Assembly (NCBI GenBank): GCA_002423205.1 | Contig: DIUZ01000006.1 | Location: 1 to 36,772, forward strand | Length of the DNA stretch: 36,772 nt | Reading direction: 5' to 3' | Source of the DNA: Micavibrio sp. UBA6145 | Lineage (GTDB): Bacteria > Pseudomonadota > Alphaproteobacteria > Micavibrionales > UBA1664 | Shown here: positions 24,493 to 31,685 of the stretch, piece by piece | Layout: every line of letters starts with the position of its first letter | Numbering within the stretch: position 1 is the first letter of the stretch | Position numbers and translations under genes: made by a program | The notes under the pieces: model-generated | What the model saw: only the letters and a program-made list of their open reading frames with translations | Database searches by the model: none | What the model was told of the DNA's origin: nothing

Positions 24493-24951
24493 TCAGGCGG
24501 CGTTTTTCACCGACACTTTGATCATTTTATCGGGATTGGACGGCGGCTCGCCCTTGTTGATGGCGTCCACGGCTTCCATGCCTTCGACCACTTCGCCCCA
24601 GACCGTATACTGGCTGTTCAGGAACGATGCGTCTTCAAAGCAGATGAAAAACTGGCTGTTGGCGCTGTGCGGGTATGACGAGCGTGCCATACCGACCGTG
24701 CCGCGGCCGAAATTTTCATCCGTGAATTCGGCCTTGAGGTCTTCGTATTCCGAACCACCGGTGCCGGTGCCCGTCGGATCACCCGTCTGCGCCATGAAAC
24801 CGTCAATGACGCGGTGGAAAATGATGCCGTCGTAGAATCCTTCGGTCGCCAGTTTTTTCACGCGCTCGACATGCTTGGGCGCAAGGTCGGGGCGCAGCTT
24901 GATGACGACTTTGCCCTTCGAGGTTTCGATGTTCAGGAATTCGTCGGACAT
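24493..24951 (-). CDS. Cytosolic cyclophilin-type peptidyl-prolyl isomerase
   Basis: The product has 152 aa and no signal peptide, so it acts in the cytoplasm. Cyclophilin motifs include FYDGIIFHRVIDGFMAQTGD (with the catalytic-type Arg), GTGTGGSEYE, GTVGMARSSYPHSANSQFFI and YTVWGEVVEGM. It catalyses cis-trans isomerisation of proline peptide bonds during folding. The ATG overlaps the stop of the exported paralogue by one base (TAATG), so the two isomerases are translationally coupled. Its gene is closed by a strong terminator. Confidence 0.95.
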   Translation of the reverse strand: MSDEFLNIETSKGKVVIKLRPDLAPKHVERVKKLATEGFYDGIIFHRVIDGFMAQTGDPTGTGTGGSEYEDLKAEFTDENFGRGTVGMARSSYPHSANSQFFICFEDASFLNSQYTVWGEVVEGMEAVDAINKGEPPSNPDKMIKVSVKNAA

Positions 24952-25493
24952 TATTGGGCTTCTTTCACGTCGGTTGCGATTTGCATTTTGATGATTTTAT
25001 CCGGGGTCGAAGGCGGTTCGCCGCGGTTGATCTTGTCGACATTGCTCATGCCGTCGATGACCTGGCCGAAGATGGTGTACTGGCCGTTGAGGAAGGCGCA
25101 GTCTTCAAAGCAGATGAAGAACTGGCTGTTCGCGGAGTTCGGGTCATTGGCGCGGGCCATGCCGAGCGTGCCGCGGCCGAAATTGGCGTTGGAAAATTCA
25201 GCCTTGAGATCAGGCAGTGTCGAGCCGCCGGTGCCGGTGCCCGTCGGGTCGCCGGTCTGGGCCATGAAGCCTTCGATCACGCGGTGGAACACGATGCCGT
25301 CATAGAAGCCCTGCCTGGTCAGCGTCTTGATGCGTTCGACGTGGTTCGGGGCGAGGTTGGGTTTGAGCTCAATCATCACGCGGCCCTTGGTCGTATCCAT
25401 GTAAATCAGATTGGCCTTGTCAGGCGCCTGCGCGAAAGCGGCAGTGGCCAGCAGCGTGGTGCCGAGCAGGGTAAGGGCGAGGGTGCGGAGCAT
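24951..25493 (-). CDS. Exported (periplasmic) cyclophilin-type peptidyl-prolyl isomerase
   Basis: The product has 180 aa. The N-terminus is a Sec signal peptide (MLRTLALTLLGTTLLATAAF, with cleavage predicted after AFA). The mature part has the same cyclophilin motifs as the downstream gene: FYDGIVFHRVIEGFMAQTGD, GTLGMARANDPNSANSQFFI and YTIFGQVIDGM. It should isomerise proline bonds in periplasmic proteins. AAGGAC sits 7 nt before the ATG. High similarity to the overlapping cytosolic gene points to a local duplication with gain or loss of the signal peptide. Confidence 0.95.
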   Translation of the reverse strand: MLRTLALTLLGTTLLATAAFAQAPDKANLIYMDTTKGRVMIELKPNLAPNHVERIKTLTRQGFYDGIVFHRVIEGFMAQTGDPTGTGTGGSTLPDLKAEFSNANFGRGTLGMARANDPNSANSQFFICFEDCAFLNGQYTIFGQVIDGMSNVDKINRGEPPSTPDKIIKMQIATDVKEAQ

Positions 25494-25842
25494 GATATGT
25501 CCTTGTATGTTGAATGGTGGAAGTAAGATTAGCGGAATTTATAGGGTTTAACAGGGGGTTCCGGTAAAAATCATCGCCTATCAATATGGCGCGGACAAGG
25601 CGGGCGCAATTGCGTAAAACCGCGGAAATGCGGCGTTTTCGGGCAAGGGTGGCGGCCGTGCGGCGGCCATGTTTCAAAGCGTTCCGGGATGATGCGCCCT
25701 TACCCACAGCCGTGCGCGGGCCGCAGGCATGACGCCACGGACGCGCGGCATGCATGCGCGCAGACGCGGCGGCGCGGCGTTCCTGTGTCCAGCCGGTTGA
25801 ACCAGCACGGATTTTTGCGGGTGCTTTAGTTCGTATGATCAT
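25420..25842 (-). CDS. Possible small basic KHGR-motif protein, perhaps degraded
   Basis: Within a 332-nt gap that otherwise has no gene, one minus-strand frame carries GKGASSRNALKHGRRTAATL followed by ARKRRISAVLRNCARLVRAI. From memory this resembles the conserved 'GNRNALKHGRYTAEAIARRR' end of small alphaproteobacterial hypothetical proteins that commonly lie beside a gene like the one upstream. ATG 25842 overlaps the end of that gene. The frame runs on past the motif through the cyclophilin leader and 74 nt into its coding region, and the expected upstream Cys/His segment is not clear. A decayed gene or one with a lost stop is likely; it may not be functional. Confidence 0.35.
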   Translation of the reverse strand: MIIRTKAPAKIRAGSTGWTQERRAAASARMHAARPWRHACGPRTAVGKGASSRNALKHGRRTAATLARKRRISAVLRNCARLVRAILIGDDFYRNPLLNPINSANLTSTIQHTRTYHAPHPRPYPARHHAAGHCRFRAGA

Positions 25843-26230
25843 GTTTTCGTTTGCGTGCGCGGACAAGGGACAACGCGTTGATGGTGGTGCGCGCAAGTTG
25901 CTGGGACCGGAGGGCGAGGGTGAGTTTGTCTTCATCCAGTTTCGGCGTGCCGTCCGGGTATTTCCACGGTGAATGGATGTCGCGGTAAACAAGGCGTTTG
26001 AACAGCGCGTCGAGCAGATGCGCCTGCGCAAACAGCAGGTCTTCGCATGACGCGTCGGCGGCATGCGCGTTTTCAAGAGCGGCGACGATATCGTCATGCG
26101 CGCCAATATCGGCGAAGGGCCGGGATATGTTTTCCAGACACAGCGCGGTGCGGGCCATCCCGGCGGGATGGGTAGGGTGTGTGTGGCCGCAGGGCGATGC
26201 GGCGGCGGGGAGGGAGGTATCATCCTTCAT
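25826..26230 (-). CDS. Hypothetical protein, 134 aa
   Basis: This is a soluble, helical protein with a His/Pro-rich N-terminus. The central and C-terminal parts (LLFAQAHLLDALFKRLVY, LDEDKLTLALRSQQLARTTI) and basic end (VRARKRKHDH) recall small alphaproteobacterial proteins with an 'LALRAQxQxRxTLExL' motif, a memory-based likeness only. Such proteins often neighbour a KHGR-type protein, which is what the next frame suggests. ATG 26230 starts the frame; ATG at 26158 is an alternative. The function is unknown. Confidence 0.6.
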   Translation of the reverse strand: MKDDTSLPAAASPCGHTHPTHPAGMARTALCLENISRPFADIGAHDDIVAALENAHAADASCEDLLFAQAHLLDALFKRLVYRDIHSPWKYPDGTPKLDEDKLTLALRSQQLARTTINALSLVRARKRKHDHTN

Positions 26231-26466
26231 TGAAGGAGTTTAAGGAATTTAATCCTAAAATGCAAGGTGTTGCCTTGCCAGATGGTTTAAGTGGGTACAA
26301 ATGTATGATTTTTGTCAGCAGGAATTGAAATGGGTTGCGGGTTTTGCGCGAATGTTACAGGTTTGCGTTTATCCGAACATTCGATCGCCCTGCGATCCCA
26401 GGGATACACCACCGTTTTCATGCGGTGGCAACATGCAGAAAAGATGTCATTTGAAAGGTTTTTCAC

Positions 26467-26652
26467 ATGAAGGGTCAGATCAAGGCTTATAGCGAGGCGG
26501 TCAACGCCGGTGTCATCACCGCAGATGACGGTAAAAAATATCCGTTCAACAAAGGTGCGTGGGGACACAAAGGCACACCGTCCAATGACGTGCCCGTCGT
26601 GTTCGATGTCGACCGCGGCCGCGCGGTGCGGGTGATACGCGAAGATACGTAA
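26467..26652 (+). CDS. Cold-shock-domain-like miniprotein, 61 aa
   Basis: The product has 61 aa. The order GQIKAYSEAVNAGVITADDG, then KKYPFN and VPVVFDVDRGRAVRVI, follows the strand pattern of a cold shock domain, but the aromatic RNP1 and RNP2 residues that bind nucleic acid are missing (NAGVIT instead of GFGFI; YPFNKG instead of VFVHIS). AAAGG lies about 9 nt before the ATG. It is directly upstream of a true cold shock gene on the same strand. It may be a divergent nucleic-acid-binding protein or a decoy; the function is unknown. Confidence 0.65.
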   Translation: MKGQIKAYSEAVNAGVITADDGKKYPFNKGAWGHKGTPSNDVPVVFDVDRGRAVRVIREDT

Positions 26653-26674
26653 TTCATGCGCCATAAGGCATGAA
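26653..26674 (+). other. Hairpin directly after the cold-shock-like miniprotein gene
   Basis: TTCATGC (26653-26659) pairs with GCATGAA (26668-26674) over an 8-nt loop, starting at the base after the stop codon. No T-run follows, so it is not a typical terminator; it could stabilise or process the mRNA. Confidence 0.35.
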
Positions 26675-26840
26675 ATGGCCAAAAGCCGAGGGTTTTCTTA
26701 TTTAGTGGCTATTCAGGGCAAAGGCATGTATGGTGGCTTTATTCGAGACACTACGCCTTCCTTGCTACGCCTACATGGTTTCCAAGACATCGCAGACCTT
26801 TCGGATACGGGTAACTTCGCAATCGTGCGGGGCGCCCGAT

Positions 26841-26860
26841 ACACCGGAAGGTGTTTTTTT
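26841..26860 (+). promoter_or_regulatory. Attenuator-like hairpin with T-run just before the cold shock ribosome site
   Basis: ACACC (26841-26845) and GGTGT (26850-26854) form a 5-bp stem with a GGAA loop, followed by seven T (26854-26860). The ribosome site TTAGGAGG comes immediately after, and the ATG is at 26876. This is the form of an intrinsic terminator placed in the leader. Cold shock proteins melt such hairpins and act as antiterminators, so autoregulation is plausible. Confidence 0.5.
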
Positions 26861-26875
26861 ACTTAGGAGGCCATC

Positions 26876-27082
26876 ATGGCACAAGGTACAGTTAAGTGGT
26901 TTAACGCTCAAAAAGGCTTCGGCTTCATTCAACCGGAAGACGGTTCGGGCGACGTTTTCGTTCACATCTCCGCTGTTGAGCGCGCCGGTCTGCGTGGCCT
27001 GAACGAAGGTCAGAAAGTTTCGTACGATCTGGCAACGGAACGCGGCAAAACCTCCGCAACGAACCTGAAAGAAGCCGCTTAA
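26876..27082 (+). CDS. Cold shock protein (CspA family)
   Basis: The product is a complete 68-aa cold shock domain: VKWFNAQ at the N-terminus, RNP1 KGFGFIQ (residues 13-19), RNP2 VFVHIS (27-32) and the closing GQKVSYDL. It binds single-stranded RNA and DNA and acts as an RNA chaperone. TTAGGAGG is a strong ribosome site. The 223-nt gap upstream, with an attenuator-like hairpin, is typical of a regulated cold shock leader. A strong terminator follows the stop. Confidence 0.97.
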   Translation: MAQGTVKWFNAQKGFGFIQPEDGSGDVFVHISAVERAGLRGLNEGQKVSYDLATERGKTSATNLKEAA

Positions 27083-27111
27083 TCTTAAGCGCTTTCTCGA
27101 AGAGAGATTTG

Positions 27112-27140
27112 AAAAACCCGGCAGAGATGCCGGGTTTTTT
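27112..27140 (+). terminator. Intrinsic terminator after the cold shock gene
   Basis: CCCGGCA (27117-27123) pairs with TGCCGGG (27128-27134) over a GAGA loop, flanked by five A before and followed by six T (27135-27140). This is a textbook intrinsic terminator. Confidence 0.95.
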
Positions 27141-27242
27141 GTCTTTGGCCGCAAATTGGCAAGAAATTACAATTCTTGATTGTGTGTCAGTTGAGGTAGC
27201 TTAATGCTGATCATTTAACCAACATTGAATGTTGAGGGGATA

Positions 27243-27875
27243 ATGAAAATTAAAACACTTCGATTGTCTGATTATAAAAGATTTCATGACCTTACCATTC
27301 AGTTAGGCGATAGCCCGAAGAGAGTTATTGCTCTTGTGGGGCCAAACGGGTGCGGAAAAAGTAGCGTATTAGACGCAATGATTTTTCACAGCTCGGCGTA
27401 TGAGCAAATTGGAAGTCAGGGTGCAAAAGGATACGAATATCATTCGCTTAAAAGAGAGCCCCGCTATAACTATCAATCAGTTCAAATTATTTTTGAAGAT
27501 ATAGATATTCTTTTAGATGTGTATTTGCGGTCAGATGGGGTAACTCTTAAGCTTGTTTTAGATAGAGATGATGAGGCTGCGAATGCGGTCATTCCAAAAG
27601 ATAGTAAAATTATAAAAATTAAATTGAACCGTAGAGAATTTGAAAATTATTTGTTTGATTTTGATGTTTTGAGCGCAAGTTATCCGAAAATTCATAAGAG
27701 TGACTATGATAAAATTGTGACTGATATCGTCAATGATGATGTAAAAGCACAAATGAACAACATCAAAAATTTGTGCGGCGAGAAAGATATCAAGCAATTT
27801 AAAATAATGTTGGTAAAGAATTTTCCTAAAAACTCTGCCGCATATCTGGAACTAGAAAAACTCATCTTTAGTTAA
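27243..27875 (+). CDS. Condensed AAA/SMC-type ATPase with TOPRIM-like end, probably internally deleted
   Basis: The product has 210 aa from ATG 27243, which has GAGGGGA 5 nt before it. The N-terminus is that of a RecF/SMC-like ATPase: LRLSDYKRFHDLTIQLG, then Walker A GPNGCGKSS (33-41). The rest of such an ATPase (signature motif, Walker B) is absent. Instead KLVLDRDDEA (103-112) and RREFENYLFDFDVL (130-143) resemble the TOPRIM DxD and following motif of OLD-like or DUF4435-type nucleases. An in-frame loss of the centre would join the two ends. The DNA is strikingly AT-rich (10 of 60 bases G or C at 27601-27660), unlike its neighbours, which points to horizontal transfer. It may be non-functional or a minimal form. 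Confidence 0.6.
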   Translation: MKIKTLRLSDYKRFHDLTIQLGDSPKRVIALVGPNGCGKSSVLDAMIFHSSAYEQIGSQGAKGYEYHSLKREPRYNYQSVQIIFEDIDILLDVYLRSDGVTLKLVLDRDDEAANAVIPKDSKIIKIKLNRREFENYLFDFDVLSASYPKIHKSDYDKIVTDIVNDDVKAQMNNIKNLCGEKDIKQFKIMLVKNFPKNSAAYLELEKLIFS

Positions 27876-27902
27876 CTGGCTTTGGTGCCGAAGGAGCTAA
27901 TT

Positions 27903-28409
27903 TTGTCTCTGCATGATTTTTTAGATGACGCAATTGAAGCTGCTCGTCATGCGGATGAGCAGAAACAAATGCATGAAAAAATCAAATTTATGATAAAAAT
28001 GCAGTCCGCCATGTTTGAAAAATCAATGGCATACACCAATGTTATAATTCTGGGTGGATATGCTGGTGTTTTTACCTTGCTGTCTATTACCAAGGATTTT
28101 CTTTCGAGAAGTTCTGTAATTTTATCGGTAATACTTTTGGCGATCTCTTTGGTGTTCTTTTGTAGTTGGGAGGTGGCAAAAATGATCTTTTATAGTTCTT
28201 ACAATAGAAGAATTGTGCCACTTCTAAATTTGCAGCAACCGCCCATGCAATTTTTTTCAGAACTAGAGAAGCTTCGGTTTCATGAGCAAAAGCAACAATT
28301 ACGCTTTGCTCGCTGGTGGTATGTAATTCTTATACTAACGGTTCTTCCCGGCTTTGGTGCGGGGGGGATACTTTTGTATGGCTATGTAAGGTTGCTTCTA
28401 GGCGTTTAG
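27903..28409 (+). CDS. Small membrane protein, partner of the ATPase
   Basis: The product has 168 aa. I chose TTG 27903 because AAGGAG lies 6 nt before it; TTG 27882 in the same frame lacks a ribosome site. Three hydrophobic segments are visible: about residues 46-62, 72-90 and 138-163. The N-terminal ~45 residues are charged and helical (DFLDDAIEAARHADEQKQMH). No family was recognised. It is 27 nt after the ATPase gene, in the same AT-rich DNA, so the two are likely one unit. Its stop overlaps the convergent purB stop (shared bases 28407-28408). ATPase plus membrane protein is a layout known from anti-phage systems, but that role is inference. Confidence 0.7.
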   Translation: MSLHDFLDDAIEAARHADEQKQMHEKIKFMIKMQSAMFEKSMAYTNVIILGGYAGVFTLLSITKDFLSRSSVILSVILLAISLVFFCSWEVAKMIFYSSYNRRIVPLLNLQQPPMQFFSELEKLRFHEQKQQLRFARWWYVILILTVLPGFGAGGILLYGYVRLLLGV

Positions 28410-29704
28410 CCAAACACACCCTTAAAAATCTTATCAACCTGCGCCGTATAAAAATCCGTATCGAAGATCGCGTCGATCTTTTTGGCGGTGAGTTTCTTGC
28501 TGACGATTTTGTCGGCTTTCAGGAGTTTGGCGAAGGATTTTTTGCCGTCTGAATCCCAGACGGCCATCGCGTTCTTTTGCACGATGCGGTAGGCGTCTTC
28601 GCGGGCGATGCCGGCCTGTGTGAGGGCGAGGAGGACGCGCTGGCTGAAGACCAGGCCGCCCATGGAGTCGAGATTGGCCTTCATACGTTCGGGATAGATG
28701 ATCAGCTGTTCGACCAGACCGGCGAGGCGATTGAGGGCGAAGTCGAGGGCAATGGTGGCGTCCGGGCCGATGACGCGCTCGACCGAGGAGTGGCTGATAT
28801 CGCGTTCGTGCCACAGGGCGACGTTTTCCATCGCGGGTACGGCGTAGCCGCGCACGAGGCGGGCGAGGCCGGTGATGTTTTCCGAGAGGATCGGGTTCTT
28901 TTTATGGGGCATGGCGCTGGAGCCCTTTTGGCCCTTGCTGAAATATTCCTGCGCCTCGCGCACTTCGGTGCGCTGGAGGTGGCGGATTTCCGTCGCGAGG
29001 TTTTCCATGCAGCTGGCGATGACGCCGAGCGTGTTGAAGAAATGCGCGTAACGGTCGCGCGGGATGACTTGCGTCGATACCGGTTCGGCCGTGAGGCCCA
29101 TTTTCTTGGCGACATGCGCCTGAATGGCGGGCGGGGCGGAGGCGTGGGTGCCGACGGGGCCGGAGATCATGCACACGGCGACATCCGCGCGCGCGGCGAC
29201 CAGACGGTCACGGCAGCGTTTGAACGCGGCGTAGTGGCCGGCGAGTTTCAAACCAAACGTGGTGGGTTCGGCATGAATGCCGTGGGAGCGGCCGACGGTG
29301 ATTGTTTTCTTGTGTTCGATCGCGCGTTTTTTGAGTGCGGCGAGGACGCGGTCGATGTCGGTGAGGAGGATGTCGGATGCTTGCGTCAGTTGCACGGAAA
29401 AGCACGTGTCGACGACGTCGGAGGATGTCATGCCCTGGTGGATAAAGCGGCTGTCGGGGCCGACGCTTTCGGCGATGTTGGTCAGGAAGGCGATGACGTC
29501 GTGTTTGACTTCGCGTTCGATCTCGTCAATGCGCTCCACATTAAATTTGGCGGTCTTGCGCGTGTGGGCGGCGACGCCCTTGGGGATGATGCCCAGATTT
29601 TCCATCGCCTGCGCCGCGTAGATTTCAATATCCAGCCAGATGTTGAAGCGGTTTTCCGGTTCCCAGATTTTGGTCATGTCGGGGCGTGAATAGCGGGGGA
29701 TCAT
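28406..29704 (-). CDS. purB: Adenylosuccinate lyase
   Basis: The product has 432 aa and acts twice in purine synthesis, on SAICAR and on adenylosuccinate, releasing fumarate. The fumarase/lyase signature is GSSAMPHKKNP; the N-terminal MIPRYSRPDMTKIWEPENRF and the TSSDVVDT segment (catalytic loop region) are typical. The length is as expected. The stop overlaps the stop of the AT-rich membrane-protein gene by two bases. A long hairpin about 45 nt upstream terminates the previous minus-strand gene. Confidence 0.96.
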   Translation of the reverse strand: MIPRYSRPDMTKIWEPENRFNIWLDIEIYAAQAMENLGIIPKGVAAHTRKTAKFNVERIDEIEREVKHDVIAFLTNIAESVGPDSRFIHQGMTSSDVVDTCFSVQLTQASDILLTDIDRVLAALKKRAIEHKKTITVGRSHGIHAEPTTFGLKLAGHYAAFKRCRDRLVAARADVAVCMISGPVGTHASAPPAIQAHVAKKMGLTAEPVSTQVIPRDRYAHFFNTLGVIASCMENLATEIRHLQRTEVREAQEYFSKGQKGSSAMPHKKNPILSENITGLARLVRGYAVPAMENVALWHERDISHSSVERVIGPDATIALDFALNRLAGLVEQLIIYPERMKANLDSMGGLVFSQRVLLALTQAGIAREDAYRIVQKNAMAVWDSDGKKSFAKLLKADKIVSKKLTAKKIDAIFDTDFYTAQVDKIFKGVFG

Positions 29705-29748
29705 CGTGCGGTAACCTTCGTTAAATTTGTGCCCTGAATTTAAATGAG

Positions 29749-29786
29749 AAAAACCGCGGGGGCAAGGCTGCCCGCAGCGCGGTTTT
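29749..29786 (-). terminator. Intrinsic terminator before purB
   Basis: On the minus strand AAAACCGCG (29786-29778) pairs with CGCGGTTTT (29758-29750). An inner stem GGGCA/TGCCC (29760-29764 with 29769-29773) extends it, and a T-run ends at 29749. It terminates the 106-aa gene at 29806 and lies 44 nt before the purB ATG. Confidence 0.75.
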
Positions 29787-29805
29787 GCATGGTTCTGGAC
29801 CGATT

Positions 29806-30126
29806 TTAAGCGGCGGGGCGGGCCGGGCGCACCCAGGGGGTGATGGTCATCTGCTGCGGGCAGACGGTGACGCGGTCGCGGCTGCGCACGACGAGGTGCA
29901 GGCCGCGTGTCTGGCTGTCGGCGACCTTGGTGAAGATGTCGTGCATCATGGCGGCGCTGTCATGGCCTTCGCCGGTGATATGGCTTTCGACATTGCCGTC
30001 GGAGAATTTGATGGTCGTGATTTTGCCGGTGACGGTCTTGCCCTTTTTGGCTTCGACGACGCTGGCCTGCAGGACAGCGTCGAACCAGTGTTTCTGGGCC
30101 TTCGGGGTGGTGAGTGTGTGGCGCAT
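29806..30126 (-). CDS. Hypothetical protein, 106 aa
   Basis: The product is a small basic protein rich in beta-prone segments (TVTGKITTIKFSDGNVESHI, HLVVRSRDRVTVCPQ) with a Pro/Arg/Ala tail. No known domain is recognised and no signal peptide is seen. ATG 30126 has a weak ribosome site. It lies 58 nt downstream of radC on the same strand and is followed by a terminator. Its alternation of charged and hydrophobic residues and GC-rich codons match neighbouring genes. Confidence 0.65.
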   Translation of the reverse strand: MRHTLTTPKAQKHWFDAVLQASVVEAKKGKTVTGKITTIKFSDGNVESHITGEGHDSAAMMHDIFTKVADSQTRGLHLVVRSRDRVTVCPQQMTITPWVRPARPAA

Positions 30127-30184
30127 GGTGATCCCTTGTTACGAGGGGCGGACCATATGCCCCTTTTCATAAGGGGTCAATATT

Positions 30185-30874
30185 TCAGATGAGGCCGAGC
30201 TTTTTGAAGCTGGTATGCCCGGTTTTGGCGATGATCAGGTGGTCATGCACGGTGATGTCCAGCGGCTGCATCGCGCGGATGACGTCATGCGTGAGCGTGA
30301 TGTCGGTGTCCGACGGGGTTGGGTCGCCGCTGGGGTGGTTGTGGACGAGGATGACGGCGGTGGCGCCGTGGGTGAGGGCGCGTGCCAGTATCTCCCGCGG
30401 GAAGACGGCGGACTGGTCCACCGTGCCGCGCTGGTGCACCTCATCCGCGATCAGGACGTTTTTGCGGTTGAGGTAGAGGACTCGGAATTGTTCGACCTTT
30501 TCCCGCGCCATCTGGGCCGTGCAGTAATCAATCAGGCGGGACCAGCTGGAGAGGACGGGTTTGTTTTCGACCCCGGCCTGGAGCATGCGCTTGGCGGCGG
30601 CCTCGACACTTTTCAGGGCGATGGCGGTGGTGTCGGATACGCCTTTGACGGATGTGAGCTCGGTGACCGATGCGGCGAAGACGTTTTCAATGCCGTGGAA
30701 ACGCTTGATCAGGTCCTTGGCCAGCGGTTTGACGTCGCGGCGCGGGATGGCCATGAACAGCAACAGTTCAAGCAATTCGTAATCGGCCAGCGCCGATGCG
30801 CCGTTGTCGATGAAGCGCGACCGGAGGCGGTCGCGGTGGCCGGTGTGGTGCGGCTTTTCGTTACTTTGCTTCAT
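30185..30874 (-). CDS. radC: RadC-family JAMM/MPN-domain protein
   Basis: The product has 229 aa from ATG 30874; the frame extends 15 codons further, but those would lie deeper in map. The metal-binding JAMM motif is complete: VHNHPSGDPTPSDTD gives HxH, a 7-residue gap, Ser, 2 residues, Asp, with Glu in ADEVHQRG before it. The N-terminal helix-hairpin-helix-like region (YELLELLLFMAIPRRDVK, IENVFAASVTELTSVKG) is typical. RadC's cellular role is unsettled; early links to repair were not upheld. It overlaps the end of map by 14 nt and is probably the last gene of pabBC–map–radC. Confidence 0.93.
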   Translation of the reverse strand: MKQSNEKPHHTGHRDRLRSRFIDNGASALADYELLELLLFMAIPRRDVKPLAKDLIKRFHGIENVFAASVTELTSVKGVSDTTAIALKSVEAAAKRMLQAGVENKPVLSSWSRLIDYCTAQMAREKVEQFRVLYLNRKNVLIADEVHQRGTVDQSAVFPREILARALTHGATAVILVHNHPSGDPTPSDTDITLTHDVIRAMQPLDITVHDHLIIAKTGHTSFKKLGLI

Positions 30875-31673
30875 ACGGCGGGAAATGCTGGCCGCTTGGC
30901 GAAAGCGTAAAAATCTCAAAACCGGTTTCGGTCACGCCGATGGAATGTTCAAACTGTGCCGAGAGGGAACGGTCGCGCGTCACGGCCGTCCAGCCGTCGG
31001 ATTTGACCTTGGTCTGCCAGCCGCCGAGATTGATCATCGGCTCAATGGTGAAAATCATGCCGGGTTCAAGCACGGCACCGGTGCCGGGGTCGCCGTAATG
31101 CAGAATGGACGGCGTATCGTGGAAGACCTGGCCCAGGCCGTGGCCGCAGAAATCGCGCACGACGGAGCAATGTTCACCCTCGGCCAGCCGCTGGATAGCG
31201 AAGCCGATATCGCCGAGCGTAGCGCCGGGCCGTACGACATTGATGCCCGCCATCATGGAACGGTAGGTGATGTCGGTCAGGCGTTTGGCCTTGATGGCCG
31301 GTTCGCCCGCCCAGTACATGCGCGACGTGTCGCCGTACCAGCCGTCAAGAATGACGGTGACGTCGACGTTGAGGATATCGCCGTCTTTGAGCGCGCGTGA
31401 ATCAGGAATGCCGTGGCAGACGACTTCGTTGATCGAGATGCAGGTGGATTTGGGGAAGCCCTTGTAATTAAGGGGGGCCGGAATCGCACCGCGTTTGGTG
31501 ATGTAGTCATGCATCAGGCGGTCGAGGTCTTGCGTGACCGCGCCGGGGACGATGTAGGGGGTGATGAAGTCGAGCGTTTCCGCCGCCAGATGCCCGGCCT
31601 TGCGCATGGCTTCAAAGGCCTGGGGGCCGTGGATGGGAATACCGTCGCGGGAACGCTTCTGTGTGTCTTTCAT
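30861..31673 (-). CDS. map: Methionine aminopeptidase, type I
   Basis: The product has 270 aa and removes the N-terminal Met from new proteins. All five metal ligands are visible: Asp in NVDVTVIL, Asp in YGDTSRM, His in GHGLGQVFH, Glu in FTIEPM and Glu in QFEHSIG. The CHGIPD segment near the middle carries the substrate-side His. The length fits a type I enzyme with a short N-terminal extension. TTGGAAGC lies just before the ATG, 12 nt after the pabBC stop. Co-transcription with pabBC and radC is likely. Confidence 0.97.
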   Translation of the reverse strand: MKDTQKRSRDGIPIHGPQAFEAMRKAGHLAAETLDFITPYIVPGAVTQDLDRLMHDYITKRGAIPAPLNYKGFPKSTCISINEVVCHGIPDSRALKDGDILNVDVTVILDGWYGDTSRMYWAGEPAIKAKRLTDITYRSMMAGINVVRPGATLGDIGFAIQRLAEGEHCSVVRDFCGHGLGQVFHDTPSILHYGDPGTGAVLEPGMIFTIEPMINLGGWQTKVKSDGWTAVTRDRSLSAQFEHSIGVTETGFEIFTLSPSGQHFPPYEAK

Positions 31674-31685
31674 GATGCTTCCAAG

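Noticed and set aside
24493..25493. Tandem cyclophilins as something unusual
   Set aside because: Adjacent exported and cytosolic cyclophilins are common in alphaproteobacteria. The 1-nt overlap is noted in the features but is not novel.
25420..26223. A single 267-codon minus-strand gene over the whole interval
   Set aside because: The first part runs out of frame through the better-supported 134-aa gene and is low-complexity (Pro/Arg/Thr-rich). Only the later KHGR part looks coding, so it is listed as a separate tentative gene.
26287..26682. 131-codon minus-strand open frame
   Set aside because: It is antisense to the cold-shock-like miniprotein gene, which has a good ribosome site and a domain-like sequence. 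The minus frame has no start signal.
28577..29689. 370-codon plus-strand open frame
   Set aside because: It is antisense to purB, which carries the full lyase signature. No ribosome site or recognisable domain was seen.
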